The notes under the pieces: generated by a model
What the model saw: only the letters and a program-made list of their open reading frames with translations
What the model was told of the DNA's origin: nothing
The model's database searches: none
Assembly (NCBI RefSeq): GCF_020084865.1
Contig: NZ_CP071953.1
Location: forward strand, 620,001 to 684,000
DNA from: Candidatus Kaistella beijingensis
Lineage (GTDB): Bacteria; Bacteroidota; Bacteroidia; Flavobacteriales; Weeksellaceae
Direction of reading: 5' to 3'
Length of the DNA: 64,000 nt
Part shown: piece by piece, positions 44,975 through 53,206 of the stretch
How positions within the stretch are numbered: the stretch's first letter is position 1
How the letters are laid out: every line of letters starts with the position of its first letter
Translations under genes and position numbers: made by a program

Positions 44975-45583
44975 TTAATGGTGATAAACATCGTCGTACA
45001 TTACTCCCGCTTCAATTCTTACCGGTAAAAAATTCACTTCAGGCACAATCGGACAATTATAATCATACGCATTATAAGCGCAGAAAGGTTGATAAGAAAG
45101 GTTAAAATCCAAAACAATTTCATCCGATTTTGGAATCCTTAAATCCATGTATTTTCCGCCGCCGTAGGTTTCTTTTCCATTGGTTTCATCGCGGAATGGA
45201 AGAAAAAGATGGTCGTGAAATCCTTCTTTCTTAATCAAATTCAGACTTTGATATATCGTTAACGAATAAGATTTTCCATGGAGTTGGAAAGTTGCTTTTC
45301 CATATTCTTTGTAAGGTTGAGTCTTTCCCGAGGAAGTTGGGTTCTCAAAAGGAATCGCGTTTTCAGTCCTCACCAATTTTGCGGTAACCCTGTATTGACT
45401 GTTAATCGGAAAAAAAGGATGCTCCTTAAAACTGGTAAAATTATCGCCACGAAGCGGAGTAGTTTTTAATTTTTTATATTCGGCGTTTAACTCTTTCTGA
45501 AATTTTCTGGCTTCCGAAATTGCTGAAGATTGTGTTGCACAAGAAGTGATGATTGCACAGATAATGAGGATGAGTTTTTTCAT
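44975..45583 (-). CDS. DUF1684 lipoprotein
   Basis: The protein has 202 aa. The lipobox is ITSC (Cys15), so it is an anchored lipoprotein. The DUF1684 core is clear: KEHPFFPINSQYRVTAKL, the ATFQLHGKSYSLTIYQS strand pair, FLPFRDETNGKETYGGGKYMDL and the SYQPFCAYNAYDYNCPIVP motif. The function is unknown. Its ATG overlaps the stop of the lipoprotein gene upstream by 4 bp. Confidence 0.88.
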   Translation of the reverse strand: MKKLILIICAIITSCATQSSAISEARKFQKELNAEYKKLKTTPLRGDNFTSFKEHPFFPINSQYRVTAKLVRTENAIPFENPTSSGKTQPYKEYGKATFQLHGKSYSLTIYQSLNLIKKEGFHDHLFLPFRDETNGKETYGGGKYMDLRIPKSDEIVLDFNLSYQPFCAYNAYDYNCPIVPEVNFLPVRIEAGVMYDDVYHH

Positions 45584-46068
45584 TTCTTTTTAGATTTACG
45601 GTATTGTTTCAACTTGTAACCAAAGTAATTCTCAAAATCATTAATCACAAAAGGCCGATCAACAAAATCTTGATCCCGATGCATTCCGATGTGAAGGAAT
45701 AAAGGTTTAGAGATTTTTTCTGTGGTGATATTAAAGTTTAAGATATCCATAATATCTTGTGGGTGTTTCGCTGTATGTGCTGAAGTCAATTTCAATACCG
45801 TGATGTTTCCATATTTTTTTTCAATTTTTTCACATTGCTTTTTCAAAGAATCTTTCACCAAAAACATTTCAAATTGCTTCGAAATATTAAATCCTTTGAA
45901 TTCTGAATAGTCTTTTTCACGACATTTTTTGAAAAGCGTTTGGGCGAATTTTTCAGCGGTCAGCTTTTTTTGTGAACTGATTTTTTCTAAAGAAACCGAG
46001 CTGTAATAAGAGCTGCAACTGTTTAGAAAAATTATTGAGACTAAAAGTATCGAGAATTTTTTCATCAT
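45580..46068 (-). CDS. Hypothetical lipoprotein
   Basis: The protein has 162 aa. The lipobox is LNSC (Cys18). The mature part is mixed alpha/beta and resembles a DUF3887/SnoaL-like shape (TAEKFAQTLFKKCREKDYSEFKGF, later ITVLKLTSAHTAKHPQDIMDI), but I cannot name a family with confidence. It is coupled to the DUF1684 gene by a 4-bp overlap. The first two codons are both ATG. Confidence 0.7.
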   Translation of the reverse strand: MMKKFSILLVSIIFLNSCSSYYSSVSLEKISSQKKLTAEKFAQTLFKKCREKDYSEFKGFNISKQFEMFLVKDSLKKQCEKIEKKYGNITVLKLTSAHTAKHPQDIMDILNFNITTEKISKPLFLHIGMHRDQDFVDRPFVINDFENYFGYKLKQYRKSKKK

Positions 46069-46175
46069 TAAATTTGGTAATTTTTAAATAGTATTTTATT
46101 TGCAATCTTCTTCATAAACAAATTCATTTTACTTGGCTCATTAGTCTTTTTACTAGGCTCTTTTTACTTGGCTCT

Positions 46176-46565
46176 TCACTCAATTCTTACCCGATAAACA
46201 TCCGTTCCATTTCGTTTGATATTTGGAATGAAGAAGCCGCCTTCTTCAGGAATTTCTTCTTTTAAATCGAAACTTTTGCATTCTTTCGGCAAACCCGAAA
46301 AAACGAGCGTAAACCAAAAATCCTGCATTGGTGGAACTTCCGTCCAATAGGGAAAAAGTGAAATATTTTCGTGGTGAATGAGGCTGCTTTTATGATTGAT
46401 GCTTTTATCAATCAAAAAAGTCGATTGCCAAATGCGAATCAGATTGCCAAACTGAAAACTCGCAGGAAAGCAACAGTGCACAATCACCTGTTTCTCCTCC
46501 TCTACTTTGGTTTGAAGAGATTCCAAGATTTCGGTAATGATTTCGGGTTTGGTGAGGGTTTCCAT
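46176..46565 (-). CDS. Conserved hypothetical protein
   Basis: The protein has 129 aa. No family is recognised. It is beta-rich, with VIVHCCFPASFQFGNLIRIWQSTFLID and a late FWFTLVFSGLPKECKSFDLKEEIPEEGGF, and has no signal peptide or membrane segment. It lies downstream of mqo on the same strand across a 61-bp word-repeat spacer. Confidence 0.65.
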   Translation of the reverse strand: METLTKPEIITEILESLQTKVEEEKQVIVHCCFPASFQFGNLIRIWQSTFLIDKSINHKSSLIHHENISLFPYWTEVPPMQDFWFTLVFSGLPKECKSFDLKEEIPEEGGFFIPNIKRNGTDVYRVRIE

Positions 46566-46626
46566 TTTTTGATGAGTAATGAGTAATGAGCAATGAGTAA
46601 TATTGCTGATTGCTCATTACTTATTG
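46566..46626. repeat. Word-repeat spacer with hairpin
   Basis: Tandem copies of GAGTAAT / GAGCAAT lie between mqo and the next gene. GTAATGAGCAAT (46583-46594) is the perfect complement of ATTGCTCATTAC (46609-46620), so the spacer can fold into a 12-bp hairpin. Confidence 0.6.
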
Positions 46627-48132
46627 CTAATATTCTAATTCGAGTTTTTCTTTTGAATAGTTTCTGATTTTTTCAGTAAGTTCCGGATTTTCGGAGAGTT
46701 TTTGTCCGTAACTGGGGATGATTTCCAACAATTTTTCTTTCCACTCGTTTTGAAGTTTGTCGCCGAAACATTTTTCCAAAACCGTAATCATCGCATACGC
46801 CGCAGTTGAAGCTCCTGGAGAAGCGCCGAGAAGTGAGGCGATTGTTCCGTTTTCGTTCACCACGACTTCGGTTCCAAACTCTAATTTTCCGCCGAGTTTT
46901 GCATCTTTTTTAATGATTTGAACTCTTTGTCCTGCCACTTTTAATTCCCAATCCTCTTCTTTGGCATCTTTTACAAATTCCCGCAAATGCTGAATTCTTT
47001 GGGATTTTGTCATCGCAACTTGACGAACCAAATATTGGGTTAAAGGCAAATTATGCCACCACGCTCCAAAAAGCGAACGGATATTTTTAAAGTTGATGCT
47101 TTCAGGCAAATCGAGGTAACTTCCTTCTTTCAAAAATTTCGTTGAAAATCCTGCAAAAGGTCCAAACAATAAAGCTTTTTCCCCATCGATAATCCTTAAA
47201 TCCAAATGTGGAACGCTCATTGGTGGCGCATCCACGGTAGCTTGAGTGTAAACTTTGGCGTGATGTTTTTCGATGAGTTCTTGATTGTGAGAAACCAACC
47301 ATTCTCCCGAAACAGGAAAACCGCCGTAACCTTCACTTTCAGGAATATCTGAACTTTCCAAAAGCGGCAAAGCGTAACCACCTGCTCCAATGAAGACGAA
47401 ATCTGCAACCACTTCCTGCGAATGATTGTGGAGACGGTCTTTAATATCAATTTCCCATTTTCCGTCGTCTCTTAAATCCAAATCTTTTGCTTCGTGGTAA
47501 AGAAAAATTTCCACGTTGGAATCTTCGGCGAGAAATCTTCCCATTTTCCTCGTCAATGTTCCGAAATTCACATCAGTTCCCAAATCCATTTTGGTGGCGG
47601 CAAGAATTTCGTTTTCCTTTCTTTTGCTCATGACTAAAGGAATCCATTTACGAAGTTGGTCGTGGTCAGTAGAAAATTGCATTCCCTTGAAAAGGTTGGA
47701 CTTAATCATTTCTGCGTGACGTTTCCTTAAAAACTCCGAATCTTCTTCCCCAAAAACCAAACTCATGTGCGGACAGGAATTGATGAATTCTTTTGGATTT
47801 TTGATATAATTTTTAGAAATCAAATACGACCAAAATTGCTTGGAATACTCGAATTGTTCTGCAATTTTTTCGGCTTTGGAAATGTTGATGTTCCCATTTT
47901 CATCTTCGGGAGTGTAATTGAGTTCGCAAAAAGCAGAATGTCCTGTTCCTGCGTTGTTCCAAGCTGCAGAACTTTCGCGGGCAAATCTTCCGAGACGCTC
48001 GAAAATGGCGATATCCAGTTCGGGCTCGAATTCGTGAAGAAGTGTTGCCAAAGTGACGCTCATGATTCCGCCGCCGATTAAGACGACGTCGTATTTTGGT
48101 TTCGGGGTTTTATTGGTTAGAAATTCGGGCAT
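46627..48132 (-). CDS. mqo: Malate:quinone oxidoreductase
   Basis: The protein has 501 aa. It is an FAD enzyme at the membrane that oxidises malate to oxaloacetate and reduces quinone, replacing NAD-malate dehydrogenase. The N-terminal dinucleotide fold is VVLIGGGIMSVTLATLLHEFEP, followed by ESSAAWNNAGTGHSAFCELNYTPE and, late, the LLGASPGASTAAYAM block. A TCACGAA-T-TTCGTGA palindrome lies 17 bp upstream of the ATG. Confidence 0.96.
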   Translation of the reverse strand: MPEFLTNKTPKPKYDVVLIGGGIMSVTLATLLHEFEPELDIAIFERLGRFARESSAAWNNAGTGHSAFCELNYTPEDENGNINISKAEKIAEQFEYSKQFWSYLISKNYIKNPKEFINSCPHMSLVFGEEDSEFLRKRHAEMIKSNLFKGMQFSTDHDQLRKWIPLVMSKRKENEILAATKMDLGTDVNFGTLTRKMGRFLAEDSNVEIFLYHEAKDLDLRDDGKWEIDIKDRLHNHSQEVVADFVFIGAGGYALPLLESSDIPESEGYGGFPVSGEWLVSHNQELIEKHHAKVYTQATVDAPPMSVPHLDLRIIDGEKALLFGPFAGFSTKFLKEGSYLDLPESINFKNIRSLFGAWWHNLPLTQYLVRQVAMTKSQRIQHLREFVKDAKEEDWELKVAGQRVQIIKKDAKLGGKLEFGTEVVVNENGTIASLLGASPGASTAAYAMITVLEKCFGDKLQNEWKEKLLEIIPSYGQKLSENPELTEKIRNYSKEKLELEY

Positions 48133-48148
48133 TGTTTATTTTTTAGAA

Positions 48149-48163
48149 TCACGAATTTCGTGA
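48149..48163 (-). promoter_or_regulatory. Palindrome upstream of mqo
   Basis: TCACGAA and TTCGTGA flank a single T, giving a 15-bp operator-like palindrome just before the mqo start. No good -7 box was found, so its relation to the promoter is unknown. Confidence 0.35.
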
Positions 48164-48306
48164 AAAGTTTTGGGATGGTAAAGTGTTGAGATTAATTTAA
48201 CCACCCAAAGTCACAAAAGTCCAATTTTAAAGGTTTTAATTATGCTGCTCTAAAGTGCGTTAAAAATCGTTTTGATTCGTTAACTTTATGTTTTAATATT
48301 TATAAA

Positions 48307-48774
48307 ATGAAACAGGTTTTCTATTTGATTTCAATTGCAATTATTTCGATTTCTTGCAGTAAAAATTTGGAACATGCAAAAGCTTCAGGTTCAATGAATG
48401 ACACCATAAAGCAGAAAGACGGAACTGTTTTGAATTACAAAAAGCCTGGTGAAGATTTGATCTTACTGAAACGAGACCAATCCGTTTACAGTAAAGGCTA
48501 TCAAAACCGTTTGAGAAAAATAGCGGAATATTATTTGGCGAAATCCGAGAAAGATTTGGTAAAATTTCATGTAGAAAAAAAGGAAGGCGAATTGGGATAT
48601 TCCACTGAGGAAAACGATTGGGAAGACGTGAATTATACCCAAATTGGAATTTTCAACAAATCAGGAAACAATCTATCAACGATGCAGTGGCTTTTTTATG
48701 AACCGAAATCGCAGAAACTGTATGAATTTGATTTGAACACGAAAAAACTTCAGGAATTTAACCTTGAAAAATAA
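48307..48774 (+). CDS. Hypothetical lipoprotein
   Basis: The protein has 155 aa. The N-terminus ends in the lipobox ISISC (Cys17). The mature part is predicted alpha plus beta, with RLRKIAEYYLAKSEKDLVKFHVEKK and a YTQIGIFNKSGNNLSTMQWLFYEPKSQKLYEFDL strand set. I recognise no family. It stands alone, divergent from mqo and convergent with gpsA. Confidence 0.65.
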   Translation: MKQVFYLISIAIISISCSKNLEHAKASGSMNDTIKQKDGTVLNYKKPGEDLILLKRDQSVYSKGYQNRLRKIAEYYLAKSEKDLVKFHVEKKEGELGYSTEENDWEDVNYTQIGIFNKSGNNLSTMQWLFYEPKSQKLYEFDLNTKKLQEFNLEK

Positions 48775-48786
48775 AGATCTTTTGGT

Positions 48787-49815
48787 TTAATTCAACTTCG
48801 TTGTCAATTTTTTAAACTGTTTTTCGGCATTTTTTTCCTCATAGAGAATTCCGTAAATCGTATCGATGATTGGCGTTTTCATCTTTTTGTCTTTTGAGGT
48901 TTGGTAGATGGAATCTGCCGCGTAATAACCCTCCGCAATCATATTCATCGACTGAATCGCTGATTTCACCGTGTAGCCTTTTCCGATTAAATTACCAAGA
49001 TTTCGGTTTCGCGAAAAAAGTGAGTATGCGGTTACGAGTAAATCGCCGAGATAGGCACTTTCATTCACATCACGCGGAGCTTCGTAAATGGCTTCGAGAA
49101 AAATCTCCATTTCACGGATGGCGTTGGAAACAAAAACTGCCGTGAAGTTGTCTCCATAACCCAATCCACTTGCAATTCCCGCTCCGATTGCGTAAATATT
49201 TTTCAAAATCGCGCTGTATTCGTTCCCCAGAATATCTTTGCTCGGCTCCACATTAATGAAACGCGATGAAAATAAATTGAATAATTTTTCAGAAACCTCA
49301 TCCTCAACTGTTGCAATTGTAATATAGGAAAGTCTTTCCATCGCTACTTCCTCCGCATGACAAGGACCTGCAAGAACCGCCTGATTTCGAAAACCAATAT
49401 CGAAACATTCCTTTAAATAATGAGCAACAACATCGTTCACTTTCGGCACTATTCCTTTGATGGCGGAAACAAAAATTTTGTCTTTGTAATCGCAAGTCAT
49501 TTTATCCATCGCATCGGACAAATAAATAGATGGTGTCGCCAAAACAATGACTTCACAAGCCGAAACCAGTTCGTTGATATCGGTGGTGACTTTAATAGAT
49601 TTCGGGGCAAAACTCACCGAAGTAAGGTAAGTCGGGTTATGATGGCGAAGTTCGATCGCTCCTTTTACATATTCGTTTCTTACGCACCAATGAACCGTTT
49701 TACAGTTTTCCACCAACATTTTTACGATTGCTGTTGCAAATGTTCCGCTTCCTACAACTCCTACAGGAATTTCGTGTTTTACGGATTTCGGTTCAGAAGT
49801 TTTCTTTTTCGCCAT
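48787..49815 (-). CDS. gpsA: NAD(P)-dependent glycerol-3-phosphate dehydrogenase
   Basis: The protein has 342 aa. It makes sn-glycerol-3-phosphate for phospholipids. The N-terminal fold is GVVGSGTFATAIVKML, the catalytic-Lys region is FVSAIKGIVPK, and LAGPCHAEEV followed by NEYSAILKNIYAIGAGIASGLGYGDN are the family blocks. The promoter box TATATTTG (49845-49838, minus) lies 22 bp before the ATG. Confidence 0.95.
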   Translation of the reverse strand: MAKKKTSEPKSVKHEIPVGVVGSGTFATAIVKMLVENCKTVHWCVRNEYVKGAIELRHHNPTYLTSVSFAPKSIKVTTDINELVSACEVIVLATPSIYLSDAMDKMTCDYKDKIFVSAIKGIVPKVNDVVAHYLKECFDIGFRNQAVLAGPCHAEEVAMERLSYITIATVEDEVSEKLFNLFSSRFINVEPSKDILGNEYSAILKNIYAIGAGIASGLGYGDNFTAVFVSNAIREMEIFLEAIYEAPRDVNESAYLGDLLVTAYSLFSRNRNLGNLIGKGYTVKSAIQSMNMIAEGYYAADSIYQTSKDKKMKTPIIDTIYGILYEEKNAEKQFKKLTTKLN

Positions 49816-49837
49816 GACTGCCGTTCATATTTAATTC

Positions 49838-49845
49838 ACAAATAT
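49838..49845 (-). promoter_or_regulatory. -7 box of gpsA
   Basis: The minus strand reads TATATTTG. Upstream of it (49857-49872) lies a TGTAAT-ATGC-ATTACA palindrome that would cover the -33 region. Confidence 0.5.
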
Positions 49846-50009
49846 ATTAAAGGTTTATGTAATATGCATTACAATTGTGAATTTAAGAGTTTTATAAAAA
49901 GTTTAACATGATATTATGCAATAGAAACTGAAAAAATGTGTTTTTCTGAAAATTGTTTTGAAAAATAATTTATAAATTTGCAAACTCAAAATTTGATAAT
50001 CATTAATTA

Positions 50010-50939
50010 ATGAAGAATTTTTTAAGCAAGAAAAAGAATGTGAACCTTCTTTTAGGCGCATTATTGTTTGTGATTTTCGGTCAGGCTTTATTCATCGGGA
50101 AACTGTTTTCGGAGAAAAACAGCAAATCTTACGAAGTCAATTTAGTTAAAATTAACACTGAAAAAGACAGCGTGGATTATTTGGGAATGAAAAACAACCT
50201 GGCTTTGGTTGACAACACCGTACGAGAGCTAAACTCGTTCTTAAAAGCAAAAAATATTTCCGACGGTAAAATCGAAATGCTTGCTCAAGACAGCCTTTCA
50301 AACGCGGTTTATCTTGCAAAACAAAGCAACCGTTACAGCCAATATTTGGTAGATCTACAAAACAAATTGCAACAGGTTCCCCTCGGGATTCCAACCGATG
50401 GATATATTTCTTCTAATTTCGGAAACAGAAAAAACCCGATTCCTTTCAGAAATGTTTTATTGGCATCAGCAAAACCTGTAAAACAGGAAGTAAAAGCTGA
50501 ACCACAATATATCGAAGAAAAAGACAGTCTTGGAAATGTGGTGAAAAGAACTTTGGCAAATCCTTCAACATCTTTGGCTAAAAATTCAACGCCTGAAGTC
50601 AATAATCCACCTGCGGAAGCAGATCAAATTCAATTTCACAAAGGTTTGGATATCGCAGTTCCGTTCGGTTCTGATGTTCGTTGTGCTGCAACTGGAACGG
50701 TTATTTTTGCAGGAGCAAAAGGAGGTTACGGAAATTGCGTGATCATTTCGCACGGAAATGGATTGGCTACACTTTACGGTCATTTATCACAAGTTTTGGT
50801 GAAAGCCAATGATATTGTAAAAGTAAATGACGTGATTGCAAAATCAGGAAATTCGGGACGTTCAACAGGACCGCATCTTCACTATGAAGTCCATAAAAAT
50901 AATACGCCTGTAAATCCTAAACTGTTTTTGAACTTTTAA
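50010..50939 (+). CDS. M23-family metallopeptidase, membrane-anchored
   Basis: The protein has 309 aa. One N-terminal transmembrane helix (residues ~13-33) is followed by a helical region and the LytM/lysostaphin domain. The zinc motif HxxxD is His210-Asp214 (HKGLDIAVP) and the HxH motif is His289/His291 (GPHLHYEVH). It should cut peptidoglycan cross-links in the periplasm or act as an amidase activator; all ligands are present, so it is probably active. The -7 box TAAATTTG lies at 49973-49980. Confidence 0.92.
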   Translation: MKNFLSKKKNVNLLLGALLFVIFGQALFIGKLFSEKNSKSYEVNLVKINTEKDSVDYLGMKNNLALVDNTVRELNSFLKAKNISDGKIEMLAQDSLSNAVYLAKQSNRYSQYLVDLQNKLQQVPLGIPTDGYISSNFGNRKNPIPFRNVLLASAKPVKQEVKAEPQYIEEKDSLGNVVKRTLANPSTSLAKNSTPEVNNPPAEADQIQFHKGLDIAVPFGSDVRCAATGTVIFAGAKGGYGNCVIISHGNGLATLYGHLSQVLVKANDIVKVNDVIAKSGNSGRSTGPHLHYEVHKNNTPVNPKLFLNF

Positions 50940-50947
50940 TAAAATTT

Positions 50948-50976
50948 AATCACTCAATTTTGGGTGATTTTTTTTT
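50948..50976 (+). terminator. Terminator of M23 peptidase gene
   Basis: AATCACTC / GGGTGATT (one wobble) with a 6-base loop is followed by a long T run. Confidence 0.75.
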
Positions 50977-51050
50977 AACTTTTTTCTTAAAGCGGATTAC
51001 TTCTCATTTCCGATGATTTTTCGTCTTTACATTTGCTTAAAATTACGGAT

Positions 51051-51161
51051 ATGTTAAGCATTATGAAAGAAGAACTTATGGTTGAATTCTACATTTATCC
51101 AGAAGAAAGTGAAAATAGTTTTAACCCTTTAAATTTTAAAAATCATGGCAAGAAATCATGA
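51051..51161 (+). CDS. Possible 36-aa leader peptide (uncertain)
   Basis: The 36 codons from the ATG at 51051 contain EELMVEFYIYPEESENSF. A TACATTTG box at 51028-51035 lies 15 bp upstream, which places a promoter before this frame rather than before the 38-aa gene. The end overlaps the start of that gene by 17 bp. It could be a leader peptide or a chance open frame. Confidence 0.35.
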   Translation: MLSIMKEELMVEFYIYPEESENSFNPLNFKNHGKKS

Positions 51162-51261
51162 AGCAGACATCTGCAATCCAAACAACGAAGCGTATCAACA
51201 TGCAATGGACAATCACGCCAACCAACTCAATCCCAATAATGATGAGTATGCGGGAAATTAA
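51145..51261 (+). CDS. 38-aa Asn-rich small protein
   Basis: A 38-aa protein starting MARNHEADICNPNN and continuing with a HAMDNHANQLNPNNDEYAGN tail. The composition (Asn, His, Asp) and the repeated NPNN are distinctive and look like a conserved small protein of the group rather than noise. It is followed directly by a terminator (51271-51296), which supports expression. The function is unknown. Confidence 0.55.
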   Translation: MARNHEADICNPNNEAYQHAMDNHANQLNPNNDEYAGN

Positions 51262-51270
51262 GTTTAATTT

Positions 51271-51296
51271 GCTACCTTAGTTGGTAGCATTTTTTA
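51271..51296 (+). terminator. Terminator / attenuator before 268-aa gene
   Basis: GCTACC (51271-51276) pairs with GGTAGC (51283-51288) and is followed by six T residues. It lies 6 bp before the ATG of the next gene, so read-through could control that gene. Confidence 0.65.
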
Positions 51297-51301
51297 TAGA
51301 T

Positions 51302-52108
51302 ATGGAAGAACTAACACCTTATTTTAATGATTATCAAATATTTGATTCCTCTAAAATAAAAAATCCCGAAAAGTTTTTAAAACTGTATTTAAGTTCTCTT
51401 GAAGAACAAGATCTGGAAACCCTCAAAAAAATGACCTTAAATAAAGAATCCGCCAATGATATCTTGAAATTTGGAAATCTTTTAATCGAATATTTTAAAA
51501 GCGACAATCCAAAAGAATTTTTATTAAACTTTGAAAAGAATTGTGAAAAAGCATTGTTAAATAAACCCCTATTCCAAAATGAAGAGAACATCATTCAATT
51601 TCTTAATCTGATTAAAAAATCCGCAGATAAGCAGGAATTTCCACGACAAAAAATATTTAGAAAAGAAATGATCGTGGACGAGTTTGATGTTGACTCAAAA
51701 ACATTCAACAACTGGTTGACATTTTTTGGTAAAGAAAACTTTATTGGAAGAAGAGAGTTCGATTCTCTGGAATACGCATCAATTGTAAAAGATTTTATAA
51801 AAGTCGGAAAATTAGATTTAGAAGACCTACGCGAATACCATTACCAAGCCTACAACCGCATAAAGATCGCCGAAATTATTGGAGATTTATCGAAAAGCAA
51901 GAAGACCAATTACAGGAACTTACTGCTGAGAAAGGATGAAATAGATGACTACTCACCTGCAAACAAACAATTTTTGGATTGGTTGCAAAATCATAGGGTT
52001 TTGCCTTTTAGCCTTGCTTATCGATATATTGATTTAATGCTAAACTCCGACGAAAAAAAATCTGTCAAAATAATGGAAGTATTTGAAGCTTACTTTGAAA
52101 AGCTGTGA
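51302..52108 (+). CDS. Hypothetical helical protein
   Basis: The protein has 268 aa from the ATG at 51302; the frame is open from a TTG in the terminator, which can be excluded. It is predicted nearly all helical. A central block IVDEFDVDSKTFNNWLTFFG then RREFDSLEYASIVKDF resembles a winged or MerR-like helix-turn-helix, and the C-terminus ends in a SLAYRYIDLML helix. I recognise no named family. It has no signal peptide. Confidence 0.6.
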   Translation: MEELTPYFNDYQIFDSSKIKNPEKFLKLYLSSLEEQDLETLKKMTLNKESANDILKFGNLLIEYFKSDNPKEFLLNFEKNCEKALLNKPLFQNEENIIQFLNLIKKSADKQEFPRQKIFRKEMIVDEFDVDSKTFNNWLTFFGKENFIGRREFDSLEYASIVKDFIKVGKLDLEDLREYHYQAYNRIKIAEIIGDLSKSKKTNYRNLLLRKDEIDDYSPANKQFLDWLQNHRVLPFSLAYRYIDLMLNSDEKKSVKIMEVFEAYFEKL

Positions 52109-52320
52109 CGAGGATTGTGTTCTTAAACATTTCTGCTTTCATCTTTAATTTTACACCTACTAATTTTTGGCAGCAGTAAATTGGTGAATTTTATTTGCAG
52201 AAAATTTTTTCAGACCCTCATAACATTTTGCGAACTTTTCATGATTTTTTTTGGAATACAATAAAAAAGTTTATTTTTGCAAACCAATTGTAAAAATTAA
52301 GTCGAAAACTTATTTTTTCT

Positions 52321-52394
52321 GGCCTTGTAACTCAGTTGGTTAGAGTAGCTGACTCATAATCAGCAAGTCCTTGGTTCGAGCCCAAGCTGGGCCA
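52321..52394 (+). tRNA. tRNA-Met (anticodon CAT)
   Basis: Full cloverleaf: D-arm around AACTCAGTTGGTTAGAGTA, anticodon stem GCTGA/TCAGC with loop CTCATAA (anticodon CAT), and T-arm CTTGG-TTCGAGC-CCAAG. The acceptor GGCCTTG pairs with CTGGGCC with one T-T mismatch, discriminator A, CCA not encoded. The features fit an elongator tRNA-Met; a lysidine-modified Ile tRNA cannot be fully excluded. A hairpin terminator follows. Confidence 0.93.
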
Positions 52395-52400
52395 CTTTTT

Positions 52401-52440
52401 AAGGGATTTTACAGCAATGTAAAATCCTTTCTTTTTTATT
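52401..52440 (+). terminator. Terminator of tRNA-Met
   Basis: GGATTTTAC (52404-52412) pairs with GTAAAATCC (52419-52427), followed by a T-rich tract. Confidence 0.75.
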
Positions 52441-52461
52441 TTGACGAACATTTGACGAACA
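52440..52461. repeat. Tandem 11-bp repeat beside the tRNA
   Basis: TTTGACGAACA occurs twice in tandem, with a third partial copy. Read on the minus strand it gives FVKCSS-type codons like the tail of some Bacteroidota tyrosine integrases. Together with the adjacent tRNA it may be a scar of a past integration event. Confidence 0.4.
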
Positions 52462-52510
52462 TTTGAATTTTATTTCTCCATATATTAGCATTATAATACT
52501 TTGGTAAAAA

Positions 52511-53144
52511 ATGGACACCTTTTGTGTAGCGGTATATTTAATTGTGTTATTGATCACAATATTTTTTCCACTTTATCTCGCAGGAAGGGTTTGGTTCGCT
52601 TTTAGTCCGTTTGTTATCAACTACTACTCTTCTGAACAGAAAAATTGGTAGAATGACTGGAATACCAACCGATTTATAATAGTACTATGTTTATTTTTTA
52701 TTTCATCTGTACTTTCTTTATTTTGGGGATTATCAATTTTAGAGAAAATAAAAGAAGCTCAAATCGATATTACCTCAATTCTTTTTTACACTTTATTACA
52801 AATTCTATGTTTCGTTTTTTTGGAAGGAAAAATGGATCATTCATTCACTCCACTCGCTGCTTATAGAAAATTTCGTGAAAAGAAATATGATGAGCGTTTT
52901 GTTTTTGCAAAGCAAGTTAGAACTGATGATGCTATTCAAAAGGTACTCCGAAAGCATCCGCGCCAAAAGTGAAATCCGGCAAGAAATTTTGGATGAAATC
53001 AAGAGAGATGGGAAAGCTATTTACAAAAATGATGATTACAATCAGTTGAAATACAACACGGATTTAATGAATAAATGGATGAAGAAGAATCCAAAAGATG
53101 GTGAAAAGTTTATGAGATTTAAGGACGGGTTTGAGAGTAAATAG
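52511..53144 (+). pseudogene. Decayed three-TM membrane protein gene
   Basis: The frame from the ATG at 52511 codes a membrane helix, meets TAG at 52649-52651, then continues in the same frame through two more clear membrane helices and a charged KYDERFVFAKQ stretch to a stop at 52970-52972. The protein sense then continues in the +1 frame (RAKSEIRQEILDEIKRDGKAIY to GFESK) to the stop at 53142-53144. One nonsense and one frameshift mutation therefore separate what looks like a single ~210-codon gene. The last 89 codons are open on their own from an ATG at 52875. The family is unknown. Confidence 0.6.
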
Positions 53145-53206
53145 AAGCATTTCCTTTTGACTTTTTTCTTTACGACTAATCAATTGCATTTTCGTATTTT
53201 TACCCT

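Noticed and set aside
49857..49872. TGTAAT-ATGC-ATTACA palindrome upstream of gpsA as another Crp/Fnr site
   Set aside because: The core is ATGC instead of the C-A-A core of sites B-D, and it is 23 bp, not 33 bp, from the gpsA -7 box.
49420..49911. 163-codon plus-strand open frame opposite gpsA
   Set aside because: Antisense shadow of gpsA rich in His/Arg/Phe; it covers the gpsA promoter.
52649..52651. In-frame TAG as a recoded (read-through) codon
   Set aside because: The same gene also carries a frameshift, so ordinary decay explains it better.
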